A stretch of 64,000 nucleotides of DNA from Fusobacterium varium (GTDB lineage Bacteria > Fusobacteriota > Fusobacteriia > Fusobacteriales > Fusobacteriaceae). Below are positions 39,818-48,510 of the stretch, piece by piece (within the stretch, counting starts at the first letter, position 1; every line of letters begins with the position of its first letter). The stretch is taken from positions 806,001 through 870,000 of the forward strand of contig LR134390.1 in assembly GCA_900637705.1 (NCBI GenBank), written 5' to 3'. The notes under the pieces are model-generated. The model did not search any database. It saw only the letters and a list, made by a program, of their open reading frames with translations, and had not been told where the DNA came from. A program made the translations under genes and the position numbers.

Positions 39818-40468
39818 ATGTTAGAAGAATTAAAGGAAGCCAATGAATATATAGCAGGAAAAATCAAAGAAAAAGATGAATTGATTCTTGAGATGGAAGC
39901 ATATGCTCAAAAATATAATGTTCCAATTGTAACAAAAGAAGTAGCTGAATATTTAAGATTTTTAGTAAGCAGTTACAAAATTAAAAATATTTTGGAGATA
40001 GGGACTGCCATTGGTTATTCAGGCATACTTATGGCTAAAGAAATTAAAGAGAATAATGGAAAACTCTATACTATTGAAATAGATGAAGAAAGATACAATC
40101 TTGCTCAAGAAAATTTTAAAAAATCTGGATTGAGTAATATTATCTCTATTAAAGGAGATGCACTGGAAGAGGTAAAAAAAATAAATGATACATTTGATTT
40201 CATATTTATAGATGCTTCAAAAGGACATTATATGGAATTTTTTGAAGATTCATATAAATTATTGAATGAAGGTGGAATAATCTTTATTGATAATATAATG
40301 TTTAGGGGATATCTATATAAAGAATATCCGAAAAGATTCAAGACTATTGTAAAAAGGCTGGATAGTTTTATAGATTATCTTTATAAAAGAGATGATAGAT
40401 TTGTACTTCTTCCTTTTGGAGATGGTGTAGGTCTTTGTTTTAAAGAAGCAAAAAATATTAAAGAATAA
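39818..40468 (+). CDS. Class I SAM-dependent O-methyltransferase (COMT/TrmR-like)
   Basis: The 216-residue protein fits the O-methyltransferase family 3 (COG4122): MEAYAQKYNVPIVTKEVAEY, motif I NILEIGTAIGYSGILMA, and FDFIFIDASKGHYMEFFEDS followed by IDNIMFRGY. In Bacillus subtilis a member of this family (TrmR) methylates 5-hydroxyuridine in tRNA wobble positions; next to rsmB, an RNA substrate is plausible but not proven. It starts 3 bp after rsmB and is followed by a terminator. Confidence 0.87.
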   Translation: MLEELKEANEYIAGKIKEKDELILEMEAYAQKYNVPIVTKEVAEYLRFLVSSYKIKNILEIGTAIGYSGILMAKEIKENNGKLYTIEIDEERYNLAQENFKKSGLSNIISIKGDALEEVKKINDTFDFIFIDASKGHYMEFFEDSYKLLNEGGIIFIDNIMFRGYLYKEYPKRFKTIVKRLDSFIDYLYKRDDRFVLLPFGDGVGLCFKEAKNIKE

Positions 40469-40555
40469 GATTATGAGGTTATAAAAAATTAAATAATGAC
40501 TGAGCAATTACTAAATAGATAACATAATTATTTTAAATTAATATTAGGGAAATGA

Positions 40556-40588
40556 AAAAGCATGATTATTCACTTAATCATGCTTTTA
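40556..40588. terminator. Bidirectional terminator between the O-methyltransferase and the betaine ABC operon
   Basis: AAAAGCATGATTA (40556-40568) and TAATCATGCTTTT (40575-40587) pair perfectly around a 6-base loop, with A-run and T-run flanks. It serves two converging transcription units. Confidence 0.9.
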
Positions 40589-40591
40589 GTT

Positions 40592-41791
40592 TTATATTAA
40601 TGTAGAAAGAATAGATGCCTTGGAAACTATTCCCATAAGTTCGCCATTATCAATAACTGCAATAGGGAACTTAGTGTTTGCTGCAATAGGGAGAATGTCA
40701 TTTATCAATGCATCTGAAGATGTAGTTGGAATTTCATTGAATATATAATCAGATAGAAATCCATTTTCGTTTCTACATTTTAGAGCATTATCAATAGTTA
40801 TTATTCCTAAAAATTTCATATGATTATCAATAACATAAGCACTTGAAACTCTATTGCTTTTCATTTCACGAATAGCAATTCCTGCTCCCTCTTTTAGACG
40901 GATTATACAAGAGGGATTGAACATTATTTGTTTTACACTTATAACTTTAGTTTTATCAGCACTATCAATAAATTGGCGAACATAATCATCAGCTGGGTTA
41001 GCAGACATATTTTCTGGTGTATCTAATTGAATAAGCCTTGAATCTTTCATGATTGCAACTTTGTCACCAAGTTTAAAAGCTTCATTTATGTCATGAGTAA
41101 TAAATATTATTGTTTTCTTTAATTTTTTTTGTATTGATAATAATTCAAACTGCATGTCACTACGGACCAAGGGATCAAGAGCTGAAAATGGTTCATCCAT
41201 AAGAAGAATCTCAGGATCATTAGCTAGGGCTCTGGCAATTCCAACTCTTTGTTTCATTCCACCAGAGAGACTATTGATATTTGCATGTTCTAACCCTTCA
41301 AGACCTACCATTTTTAATACTTCCATAGCTTTCTTTTCTCTCTCTTCTTTTGAAATTCCTTTTATTTCAAGACCATATTCAATATTACTTATAACATCTC
41401 TATGTGACATCAAACCGAAATTTTGAAATACCATTGAAATTTTATTTCTTCTAAAATCTGTAAGCTCTTTTTGAGAAAATTTTCCAATATCTTTACCATC
41501 AAATAGGATAGTACCAGATGTTGGATTATGAAGCCTATTTAAACAACGAATAACTGTAGATTTACCAGAACCAGAAAGACCAATTATGACAAAAATCTCT
41601 CCCTGTTTAACATCAAAGGACATATCCCATATAGCAGAAGTTACCCCAGTTTTTTTAAAAACTTCATTTTTTTCAGCGCCAGCTTTAAGCATTTTTACAG
41701 CTTCATTTTTATTCAAGCCATAAAGTTTTGTTAAATTTTTTACACTTAAAATATATTTATCTTCATTGCTATTTTCTATATTTTTGTTCAT
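40592..41791 (-). CDS. Glycine betaine/proline-type ABC transporter ATP-binding protein with CBS domains
   Basis: The 399-residue protein is of the ProV/OpuAA/GbuA type: Walker A GLSGSGKST, Q-loop MVFQNFGLM, signature LSGGMKQRVGIARALANDPE, Walker B ILLMDEPFSALDPLVR and H-loop FITHD, then a C-terminal CBS pair (about residues 280-399) that in OpuA senses ionic strength. The N-terminal KNLTKLYGLNKNEAVKMLKA is characteristic of this subfamily. It overlaps the permease gene (TAATG). Together with the permease and lipoprotein genes it forms a complete importer, probably for compatible solutes; substrate unproven. Confidence 0.92.
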   Translation of the reverse strand: MNKNIENSNEDKYILSVKNLTKLYGLNKNEAVKMLKAGAEKNEVFKKTGVTSAIWDMSFDVKQGEIFVIIGLSGSGKSTVIRCLNRLHNPTSGTILFDGKDIGKFSQKELTDFRRNKISMVFQNFGLMSHRDVISNIEYGLEIKGISKEEREKKAMEVLKMVGLEGLEHANINSLSGGMKQRVGIARALANDPEILLMDEPFSALDPLVRSDMQFELLSIQKKLKKTIIFITHDINEAFKLGDKVAIMKDSRLIQLDTPENMSANPADDYVRQFIDSADKTKVISVKQIMFNPSCIIRLKEGAGIAIREMKSNRVSSAYVIDNHMKFLGIITIDNALKCRNENGFLSDYIFNEIPTTSSDALINDILPIAANTKFPIAVIDNGELMGIVSKASILSTLI

Positions 41792-42654
41792 TATTTTTTC
41801 TTCACCTCACTTCTAGTAATCCATGCCTGAGTAATACGATCCATCAAGATAGCAACTATAACAACAGCAGTACCTGCAACAAGACCACGTCCTATCTCAA
41901 TACGATTTACTCCTATGAGAACTTCCATACCCAGACCACTAGCACCAATCATAGAGCATGTAACAACCATAGCCATAGCCATCATTAATGTTTGATTTAC
42001 ACCAGTCATAATAGTTGGAAGAGCTTGAGGTATTTGTACTTTCCAGAGTGTTTGAAATTTTGTAGAACCAAATGCCCGTGCAGCCTCTACCACTTCTTTA
42101 TCTACTTGTCTGATACCATGACTAGTAAGTCTTATAACAGGAACAATAGCATATATTGTAGTGGCAATAACTGCAGGAGCTTTTCCAAGTCCAAAGAAAA
42201 GAACTGCAGGAATAAGATAAACAAAGACAGGCATTGTTTGCATAGTATCAAGTATAGGTCTTACAAAACCATTTATTTTATCATTACCAGAAATTAATAT
42301 ACCTATTGGAAATCCTAATAAAAGAGAAATAAAAACTGCAGCAAGAACAATAGAAAGTGTATCATTCATTAAATCCCAAAGACCAATTATTCCTATGAAA
42401 AAGAGCATACAGCTATAAAGGATACCATTTCTCAATTTTCCTGTAAGTTTCCAACCAGCAAGAAATACAAATAAAACAAGTACCCACCATGGAATAAAAT
42501 TAAGTATGGTTAATATACCACCTATTAATCCATTTAAAATATTTTTTATAATATTAAAGAACCCACTAAATTGAACACTGAAATTTTTAACAGTTCTATC
42601 TATAAGAGCGACATCGATATTCAGTTTAAATGGGAAATTAAAAATCCAATTCAT
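41791..42654 (-). CDS. Glycine betaine/proline-type ABC transporter permease
   Basis: The 287-residue membrane protein of the ProW/OpuAB type has about seven helices and the EAA loop (EVVEAARAFGSTKFQTLWKV then QIPQALPTIMTGVNQTLMMA). The motif VVTCSMIGASGLGMEVLIGV is conserved in betaine permeases. It lies between the binding-protein and ATPase genes; the stop and the ATPase ATG share a base (TAATG). Confidence 0.92.
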   Translation of the reverse strand: MNWIFNFPFKLNIDVALIDRTVKNFSVQFSGFFNIIKNILNGLIGGILTILNFIPWWVLVLFVFLAGWKLTGKLRNGILYSCMLFFIGIIGLWDLMNDTLSIVLAAVFISLLLGFPIGILISGNDKINGFVRPILDTMQTMPVFVYLIPAVLFFGLGKAPAVIATTIYAIVPVIRLTSHGIRQVDKEVVEAARAFGSTKFQTLWKVQIPQALPTIMTGVNQTLMMAMAMVVTCSMIGASGLGMEVLIGVNRIEIGRGLVAGTAVVIVAILMDRITQAWITRSEVKKK

Positions 42655-42668
42655 AATATCCTCCTATA

Positions 42669-43628
42669 TTAATTTAAAGCTTTTCTTACAGCTGCTGCTT
42701 TGTCAGCAGTCAACCATTGATCTATTAAATTGTCATTATTTTTAAGAAACCATTTAGCAGTTGCATTGTAGTTATCTCCAGTTTCCTGCATATGTGCTAA
42801 AGCCTCTGAAGTTAATTTGCTTGAAGTATGATACTTACTTAGAAAATCAGCAATTTCAGGAGCTTTTTCTTTAAACTTATTACTTGCTGCAATAGTTACC
42901 TTTACAGATGGACAAGCAGTTTTTCCTTCAAAATATTTTTCAGAATCATAAGGCTCATCTTCTAAAAGAATAAAATCATATTTACCTAATAACCAAGTTG
43001 GTTCCCAATAATAACCTACAATTGGTTCCTTTTTTTCATATGCAGCTGTGAAAGCAGCAGATAATGCAGCATCAGAACCTGGTCTAAAATATACAAAATC
43101 TTTATCTAGTCCATAAGCTTCATATTTTTTATACATAATATTATCTATTTCCCAACCAGGAATAGCACCATAAATACGTCCTTTTTCAGGATTTTCACTA
43201 TCTTTAAAAAGCTTCTTATATTTAGGCAAATCTTTTACAGATTTTAAATCAGGAGCCATGTTCTCTATTACATATCTAGGAACATAAATTCCTTGTTTAT
43301 TATCATCAAAGTTGGTACCTAATTCTTGGAAAAGACCTGCTTTTAAATCAGGATAGTAACTAGGAATATTATCAGTCCATTCTTCCATATGTATATCTAT
43401 TTCTCCACTTTTAATAGCTTCGTGTAAAATAGGTGTAGAACCAGGAACTTCACTCCAAGTATAACCAAATGCATTTTCTATAATAAAACCAGCAACAGCA
43501 TTATGAACTTTATTACTGTCCCAACCTGCATCAGCAAAACGAACTTCTTTTTTATCATTTCCACCACAACCTATGAATGCCAAAGTAAGAAAACCAGTGA
43601 TAATGAAAGTGAATATTTTTTTCTTCAT
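42669..43628 (-). CDS. Glycine betaine-type ABC transporter substrate-binding lipoprotein
   Basis: The 319-residue protein has a lipoprotein signal peptide (Cys21 in LAFIGC), then an OpuAC-type ligand-binding domain: VRFADAGWDSNKVHNAVAGF, ESGEIDIHMEEWTDN-like segment (here KSGEIDIHMEEWTDNIPSYY) and PIVGYYWEPTWLLGKYDFIL. Aromatic residues in these segments normally form the cage for a quaternary ammonium group. It is the first gene of the operon, 14 bp before the permease. An inverted repeat lies upstream (43703-43738). Confidence 0.9.
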   Translation of the reverse strand: MKKKIFTFIITGFLTLAFIGCGGNDKKEVRFADAGWDSNKVHNAVAGFIIENAFGYTWSEVPGSTPILHEAIKSGEIDIHMEEWTDNIPSYYPDLKAGLFQELGTNFDDNKQGIYVPRYVIENMAPDLKSVKDLPKYKKLFKDSENPEKGRIYGAIPGWEIDNIMYKKYEAYGLDKDFVYFRPGSDAALSAAFTAAYEKKEPIVGYYWEPTWLLGKYDFILLEDEPYDSEKYFEGKTACPSVKVTIAASNKFKEKAPEIADFLSKYHTSSKLTSEALAHMQETGDNYNATAKWFLKNNDNLIDQWLTADKAAAVRKALN

Positions 43629-43702
43629 AATAAAACCTCCTGTTATGAAATAAAATATATAGTTAATTTATTATTCGACTGTAACTTAAAAATTCTTTTT
43701 TA

Positions 43703-43738
43703 AAGTAACAACTTTATTTTATAACTAAGTTGTTACTT
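43703..43738. promoter_or_regulatory. 12-bp inverted repeat in the betaine ABC/pepF divergent gap
   Basis: AAGTAACAACTT (43703-43714) and AAGTTGTTACTT (43727-43738) are perfect inverted copies separated by 12 bp. No T-run follows either arm, and it lies between divergent genes, so an operator is more likely than a terminator. A GTAACTT half-site occurs again at 43681-43687. Confidence 0.5.
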
Positions 43739-43952
43739 ATGTCAAGATTTTTTTGTAAAAGTATGTTATAATAAAAAGGTATAAAGTTAGTACCAATGAG
43801 GAGGAAGAACTATAAAAAAGATATTTGTAATTGGATTTTTAGCTGCACTCATAGGTGCAAAATTTTATTTTCAAAATGAAGGAAAGGGAAAAGAAAATCA
43901 TAATAAAGAAGATATAAAAATAGAAAAACAAGATAAGAAAGAAGGAGAAAAG

Positions 43953-45791
43953 ATGGAAAAGAAAATTTTAAAAAGGGAAGATATAGATAAAAAATATAAA
44001 TGGAATCTGGAAGAATATTATCCTAATTGGGAAGCTTGGGATAGAGAACTTGAACAAACTAAAGAATTAATGAAAAAAGTTCCTGAATATAAAGGAAAAA
44101 TAAAATATAGTTCTGAGAAATTTACAGAAATGATTCAGTTAGAAGAAAAGATAGGAAGAACAATAGAAAAATTATATATATATCCATATATGTTAAAAGA
44201 TATTAATTCAAAAGATGAAACTGCTTCAATAAAATTACAGGAAATAATGGCAATACTTACAGAATACTCTGTATCTACTTCTTGGATGACACCTGAAATA
44301 TTGGAAATACCAAAAGAAACAATGGAAAAGTGGATAGAAAAAAATTCAATTCTACAAGAACATGAATTTAGTTTAATGGAAATATATAGATTGCAGGGAC
44401 ATGTATTAGATGAAGGAAAAGAGAAACTTTTATCTTACTATGGTCAATATATGGGAGCTCCAGATGATATATATGGGGAACTTTCTATTTCAGATATAAA
44501 GTGGAATGAAGTTGAACTTTCAGATGGATATAAGGGACCTATAACTAATGGTATTTATTCAAAAGTTTTATCTACTAATAGAAATCAAGAAGATAGAAAA
44601 AAAGCTTTTGAAGCTTTATATGGCTCATATAATGTTAATAAAAATACTTATGGAGCTATATATAGATCATTGTTACAAAGAGATGTAGCTGCTTCAAAGG
44701 CTAGAAATTATAATTCAACATTAGACAAAGCTTTGGAACCTAAAAATGTACCAAATGAAGTATTTGAAACATTATTAAAATCTGCAATAGACAATAATGC
44801 ACCACTTCAAAGATATGTAAAACTTAGACAGAAAGCTTTAGGCTTGGAAAGTTATCATTATTATGATAATAGTATAAATATTGTTGATTATAATAAGGAA
44901 TTTTCATATGACATAGCAAAAGAAATGGTATTAAATTCAGTAGCTCCTCTTGGGAAGGATTATACTGAAAAAATGAATAAAGCCCTTAGTGAAGGGTGGA
45001 TAGATGTATATGAAACTGAAAATAAAAGAAGTGGAGCTTATTCTATAGGAATTTATGATGTTCATCCTTATATGCTGTTAAATTACCAATCTACTATGGA
45101 CGATGTATTTACATTAGCACATGAACTTGGCCATACAATGCATACAATTCTTTCAAATGAAAATCAGCCTTATGCATCTTCTAATTATACAATATTTGTA
45201 GCTGAGGTAGCTTCTACATTTAATGAAAGACTTATGCTTGATTATATGATAAATAACAGTAATGATTCAAAAGAGAAAATAGCATTATTGGAGCAAGCTT
45301 TAGGAAACATAGTAGGTACTTTCTATATTCAGACTTTGTTTGCTAATTATGAATATCAAGCTCATAAATTAGTTGAAGAAGGAAAAGCAGTGACTCCAGA
45401 TGTTTTAAGTGGAATAATGGAAAATTTATTCAAAGAGTATTTTGGAGAAACTCTTACTATGGACGAATTACAGAAGATAGTTTGGGCAAGAATACCACAT
45501 TTCTATAATTCACCATATTATGTATATCAGTATGCAACAAGTTTTGCATCATCAGCAAATTTATATGATAGAATAACTAATGAAAAATATGGAATAGAAG
45601 AGAGAGGAGCAGCAGCTTCTGCTTATCTTGAACTATTGAAATCTGGTGGAAATGATCACCCAATGAATCAATTAAAAAAAGCTGGAGTTGATTTAGAAAA
45701 AGAAGAAAGTTTTCATGCAGTAGCAAAAGAATTTGATAGACTTTTGGATCAATTAGAAAAAGAACTTGAAAATTTAGAAAATAATAAATAA
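43953..45791 (+). CDS. pepF: Oligoendopeptidase F (M3 family)
   Basis: The 612-residue zinc peptidase cleaves oligopeptides. HELGH is at residues 390-394 (TLAHELGHTMHTI), with the third ligand Glu in VAEVASTFNERLML. The length matches PepF (about 600). ATG 43953 has AAGGAG 5 bp upstream. The frame stays open upstream to 43812, where an ATA codon 7 bp after GGAGG would begin KKIFVIGFLAALIGAKFYF, a signal-anchor-like leader, so a membrane-anchored longer form is possible (see findings). A terminator follows. Confidence 0.93.
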   Translation: MEKKILKREDIDKKYKWNLEEYYPNWEAWDRELEQTKELMKKVPEYKGKIKYSSEKFTEMIQLEEKIGRTIEKLYIYPYMLKDINSKDETASIKLQEIMAILTEYSVSTSWMTPEILEIPKETMEKWIEKNSILQEHEFSLMEIYRLQGHVLDEGKEKLLSYYGQYMGAPDDIYGELSISDIKWNEVELSDGYKGPITNGIYSKVLSTNRNQEDRKKAFEALYGSYNVNKNTYGAIYRSLLQRDVAASKARNYNSTLDKALEPKNVPNEVFETLLKSAIDNNAPLQRYVKLRQKALGLESYHYYDNSINIVDYNKEFSYDIAKEMVLNSVAPLGKDYTEKMNKALSEGWIDVYETENKRSGAYSIGIYDVHPYMLLNYQSTMDDVFTLAHELGHTMHTILSNENQPYASSNYTIFVAEVASTFNERLMLDYMINNSNDSKEKIALLEQALGNIVGTFYIQTLFANYEYQAHKLVEEGKAVTPDVLSGIMENLFKEYFGETLTMDELQKIVWARIPHFYNSPYYVYQYATSFASSANLYDRITNEKYGIEERGAAASAYLELLKSGGNDHPMNQLKKAGVDLEKEESFHAVAKEFDRLLDQLEKELENLENNK

Positions 45792-45795
45792 ACTA

Positions 45796-45831
45796 GCTAT
45801 TAAAAAAGAATTATTATATTTTTTTAATAGC
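45796..45831 (+). terminator. A/T-rich terminator after pepF
   Basis: GCTATTAAAAAA and TTTTTTAATAGC pair around an A/T loop shortly after the pepF stop; the stem has few G:C pairs. Confidence 0.55.
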
Positions 45832-45869
45832 TCAAGTAAAATGTTGGAAATATACTGACATTGTATTTT

Positions 45870-45915
45870 AAAAGGATTGGTTCCTGTATTTAAGTAGGAA
45901 TCAATCCTTTTAATT
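45870..45915. terminator. Second hairpin downstream of pepF
   Basis: AAAAGGATTG-G-TTCCT and AGGAA-T-CAATCCTTTT pair around a 10-base loop (45870-45911), followed by TTTTAATTTT on the plus strand. It is the stronger pepF terminator candidate. Confidence 0.8.
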
Positions 45916-45965
45916 TTCATTATAAATTTCAATTCTTTGCTCACTGGTTAATTTAGAAATAAAAA

Positions 45966-46006
45966 AACTGTACCCCAAATCTTATCTCTAAAATTTTGGG
46001 TACAGT
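45966..46006 (-). terminator. Terminator after the EmrE-like efflux gene
   Basis: CTGTACCC-C-AAAT and ATTT-T-GGGTACAG pair around an A/T loop; on the minus strand the stem is followed by a run of T. It lies 30 bp past the minus-strand stop at 46035. Confidence 0.8.
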
Positions 46007-46034
46007 AAAAATCATCAATTGCAACAATCATTTC

Positions 46035-46958
46035 CTATTCTTGAATAAAACTATTTACTACCATTCCAATTGCAACTAAGATTATTCCAATGATACCCAA
46101 TACTGTTGGAATATTATCATTAAAAATAAAAACTCCACCTAAAAGAGTAAAAATAAGTTCTCCAACTTGAGTAGATTCTATAACAGCAAGTTTATGACTA
46201 TCTCCTTTGACTATATCAGTAGCTTTAAAAAACATTATAGTGGCAATGACACCAGAGGAAACAGCAACAATAAGAGATTGAATAATTTGGTTATGACTGG
46301 GAATTCCAGTCTGGTTTACTCCAAGAATTACAATAATTATCCAAAATGGAATACTGCACATTGTCATTCCAAATACTCTTTGGAGTGTGTTTAATCTATT
46401 ATTACATAGTTCCATCATTTTACGATTTCCTAAAGGATAGGAAAATGCTGCAAAAAGGACAGGAACTACTACTAGTATACTATCGATAAGAGATATTTTT
46501 CTAGCTTCTTCAGAAAGCATGAGAAATATACCAATTAATATTATAAGAGAAACAAGCAGGAATTTTTTAGGAATATGATTTTTTATTTTTTTCCCATCAA
46601 TTATTGTGTAGAAAAGTGGCGACATTAGAGCACCTGCTATTATAGTTAGTTGCCAAGTTCCAGCTACTAGCCATGAAGCTCCATATGCTGAAGCAAAACT
46701 TAAGGGAGCATAAAAGAATCCAAAACCTACAGTACTCCATATGAACCATTGAATAGGATTTTTTTTGATATCTTTTATAACTGGAAATAATTGTTTTTTT
46801 GCTGTTACTATAAAAAATAAAATTGGGAGCATAAAAAGATATCGTAAAGATGAACTCCAATACCAGCTTCCTCCTCCAATATTCATCTGTCTATTAAGGA
46901 CAAATGTAAAGGAGAAGAAAAAAGAGGCTCCTATACCAAATAAAAGTGCTTTTTTCAT
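46035..46958 (-). CDS. DMT-superfamily multidrug efflux-type transporter
   Basis: The 307-residue inner-membrane protein has about ten hydrophobic helices. ASFFFSFTFVLNRQMNIGGG, SWYWSSSLRYLFMLPILFFI and ASAYGASWLVAGTWQLTIIA match the multidrug resistance efflux transporter branch (PF13536-like) of the drug/metabolite exporters. The substrate is unknown. It is a single minus-strand gene with a ribosome site TAGGAGA and its own terminator. Confidence 0.82.
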   Translation of the reverse strand: MKKALLFGIGASFFFSFTFVLNRQMNIGGGSWYWSSSLRYLFMLPILFFIVTAKKQLFPVIKDIKKNPIQWFIWSTVGFGFFYAPLSFASAYGASWLVAGTWQLTIIAGALMSPLFYTIIDGKKIKNHIPKKFLLVSLIILIGIFLMLSEEARKISLIDSILVVVPVLFAAFSYPLGNRKMMELCNNRLNTLQRVFGMTMCSIPFWIIIVILGVNQTGIPSHNQIIQSLIVAVSSGVIATIMFFKATDIVKGDSHKLAVIESTQVGELIFTLLGGVFIFNDNIPTVLGIIGIILVAIGMVVNSFIQE

Positions 46959-47137
46959 TTCTTTCTCCTAATGAAAATTTAGTTTCTGAAATAATCATTA
47001 TTTATGAACTAATCAAGTGAATGTTTGTGATAATCAAAATATATAAAGAAATAATAATTGTGATATTTAAATAATCAATTTAAATTAAGAGGATTTTATC
47101 AAATTTAATAGTAAATGTCAAAATATATTTATAAAAT

Positions 47138-47503
47138 TTATATAAGAATATAGTTAGAATTTTTTAAGATTTCTATTGCTTTATCAAACTTATCCGATTT
47201 TAAAAGGATATAATCAGTATTATATGTAGAAACAGCAAATATACTTATTCCATTTTCAGCAAGAATAGTAGATATTTTAGCAAGTATTCCAATCAATGAA
47301 AAATCTAAAACTCCTTCTATTCTAAAACCTTTCCAGTTGTTGTCACATTCAATATATTCTTTGGGAACATACTTGGTAGAACATACCAATGAAAGTTCTT
47401 CATCAGTTTTTCCAATAAAAACAAATTCATCTTCATAGTTTATATCATTTAGATTTTTTATTTTGCAAATAGAAAAGTCATTGGATAAAATTTTTAAGTT
47501 CAT
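47138..47503 (-). CDS. ACT-domain protein (ACT_7/COG3603 type)
   Basis: The 121-residue protein has two small ACT-like halves: residues 1-58 (ICKIKNLNDINYEDEFVFIG, LSLVCSTKYVPKEYIECDNN) and residues 60-121 (LDFSLIGILAKISTILAENG, ISIFAVSTYNTDYILLK). The family is usually annotated as an amino-acid-binding ACT protein of unknown target. It lies 9 bp after an EamA transporter gene on the same strand, so it may sense a substrate of that exporter. AAGGAGG precedes the ATG. Confidence 0.85.
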   Translation of the reverse strand: MNLKILSNDFSICKIKNLNDINYEDEFVFIGKTDEELSLVCSTKYVPKEYIECDNNWKGFRIEGVLDFSLIGILAKISTILAENGISIFAVSTYNTDYILLKSDKFDKAIEILKNSNYILI

Positions 47504-47512
47504 AAATCCTCC

Positions 47513-48396
47513 TTATAGAAAAAATAATGCAATACCAAAAACAGAAACAAATGCTCCTAAAATTTCTCTCATCTTAACTTTTTCTTTAAAAACAATTATA
47601 GAAATAGGAATTACTATAATTGGGCTAATAGAAGAAAAAGTAGAAGCAACTCCTGCATTTATTAAATTAAAAGCAGAAATTAAAAAAGTAATACCAACAG
47701 TAGCAGTAACGGTTCCTAATAAAATAAGACCCATAAGTTTTTTATCTGCAAGAGAAAAAAGATTCTTCCCCATTTCTTTTTAAATGTGAGATAAAATAGA
47801 AATACTCCCATAGCACAAATCATTCTTATTTGCGTTGAGGAACTGGGATCATACCCTTTTGCCCCAATTTTTGTAAATATATTACCAAGAGCTTCCAAAA
47901 TAACTGCTGTAGTAATGAAAGCTATTCCTTTTGGAGAAAGTTTTTTATCTTCAGGATTTTCGCTTTTAGGTTTTAAAACAACCATAAGCACACCTGAACA
48001 TGTTATAAACATAGCAAGAGTTTGAGTAAATGTAAGGGATTCACCAAGAAATAAAAATCCAAATAATCCAACAATAAGTGGAGTCATAGTCATAAAAAGC
48101 ATACATATTCTTGCTCCTATAAGAATATAAGATTCATATAAAAACATATCTCCAAGAAAAAGTCCGATTATTCCAGAAATACTCAAAAAAGTCCAGTTAT
48201 GAATTGTAGAGTCAGTAGGAAAGAAGACTCCTCTTGTAAAGAAGGTAGCAGCTCCTAGCATAATTATTCCCATAATAAGTCTAATTACATTGACTGTTAT
48301 ACTGTCAGCTTTCTTAGAAGCTGCTTCAAAAAATATGGAGCTGAAAGCCCAACCAAAAGCTGTTATCAAAGCATAGAGTTCCCCAAGGTAATTCAT
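47513..48396 (-). CDS. EamA-family (DMT) transporter, one frameshift
   Basis: Two overlapping minus-strand frames (47716-48396 and 47513-47773) combine to about 294 residues when one base is added in the T run at 47773-47781. The N-terminal half (NYLGELYALITAFGWAFSSI, and DMFLYESYILIGARICMLFM) and the C-terminal half (SPKGIAFITTAVILEALGNI, NAGVASTFSSISPIIVIPIS) are the two five-helix EamA repeats. EamA proteins export amino acids or metabolites; the neighbouring ACT gene supports an amino-acid link. The start follows AGGAGG. Confidence 0.83.
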
Positions 48397-48467
48397 TTTA
48401 TCCTCCTATTTTTATTTGTTAAAATACATTATAGTATATTTTTATTAAAATAAAAAGAGAAATAAAA

Positions 48468-48500
48468 AAAGAATCTGCTAATTAAAACCAGATTCTTTAA
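48468..48500 (-). terminator. Terminator after abgT
   Basis: AAAGAATCTG (48468-48477) and CAGATTCTTT (48489-48498) pair around an 11-base loop; A-run to the left gives T-run on the minus strand, after the stop at 48511. Confidence 0.85.
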
Positions 48501-48510
48501 TTTTATTAGA

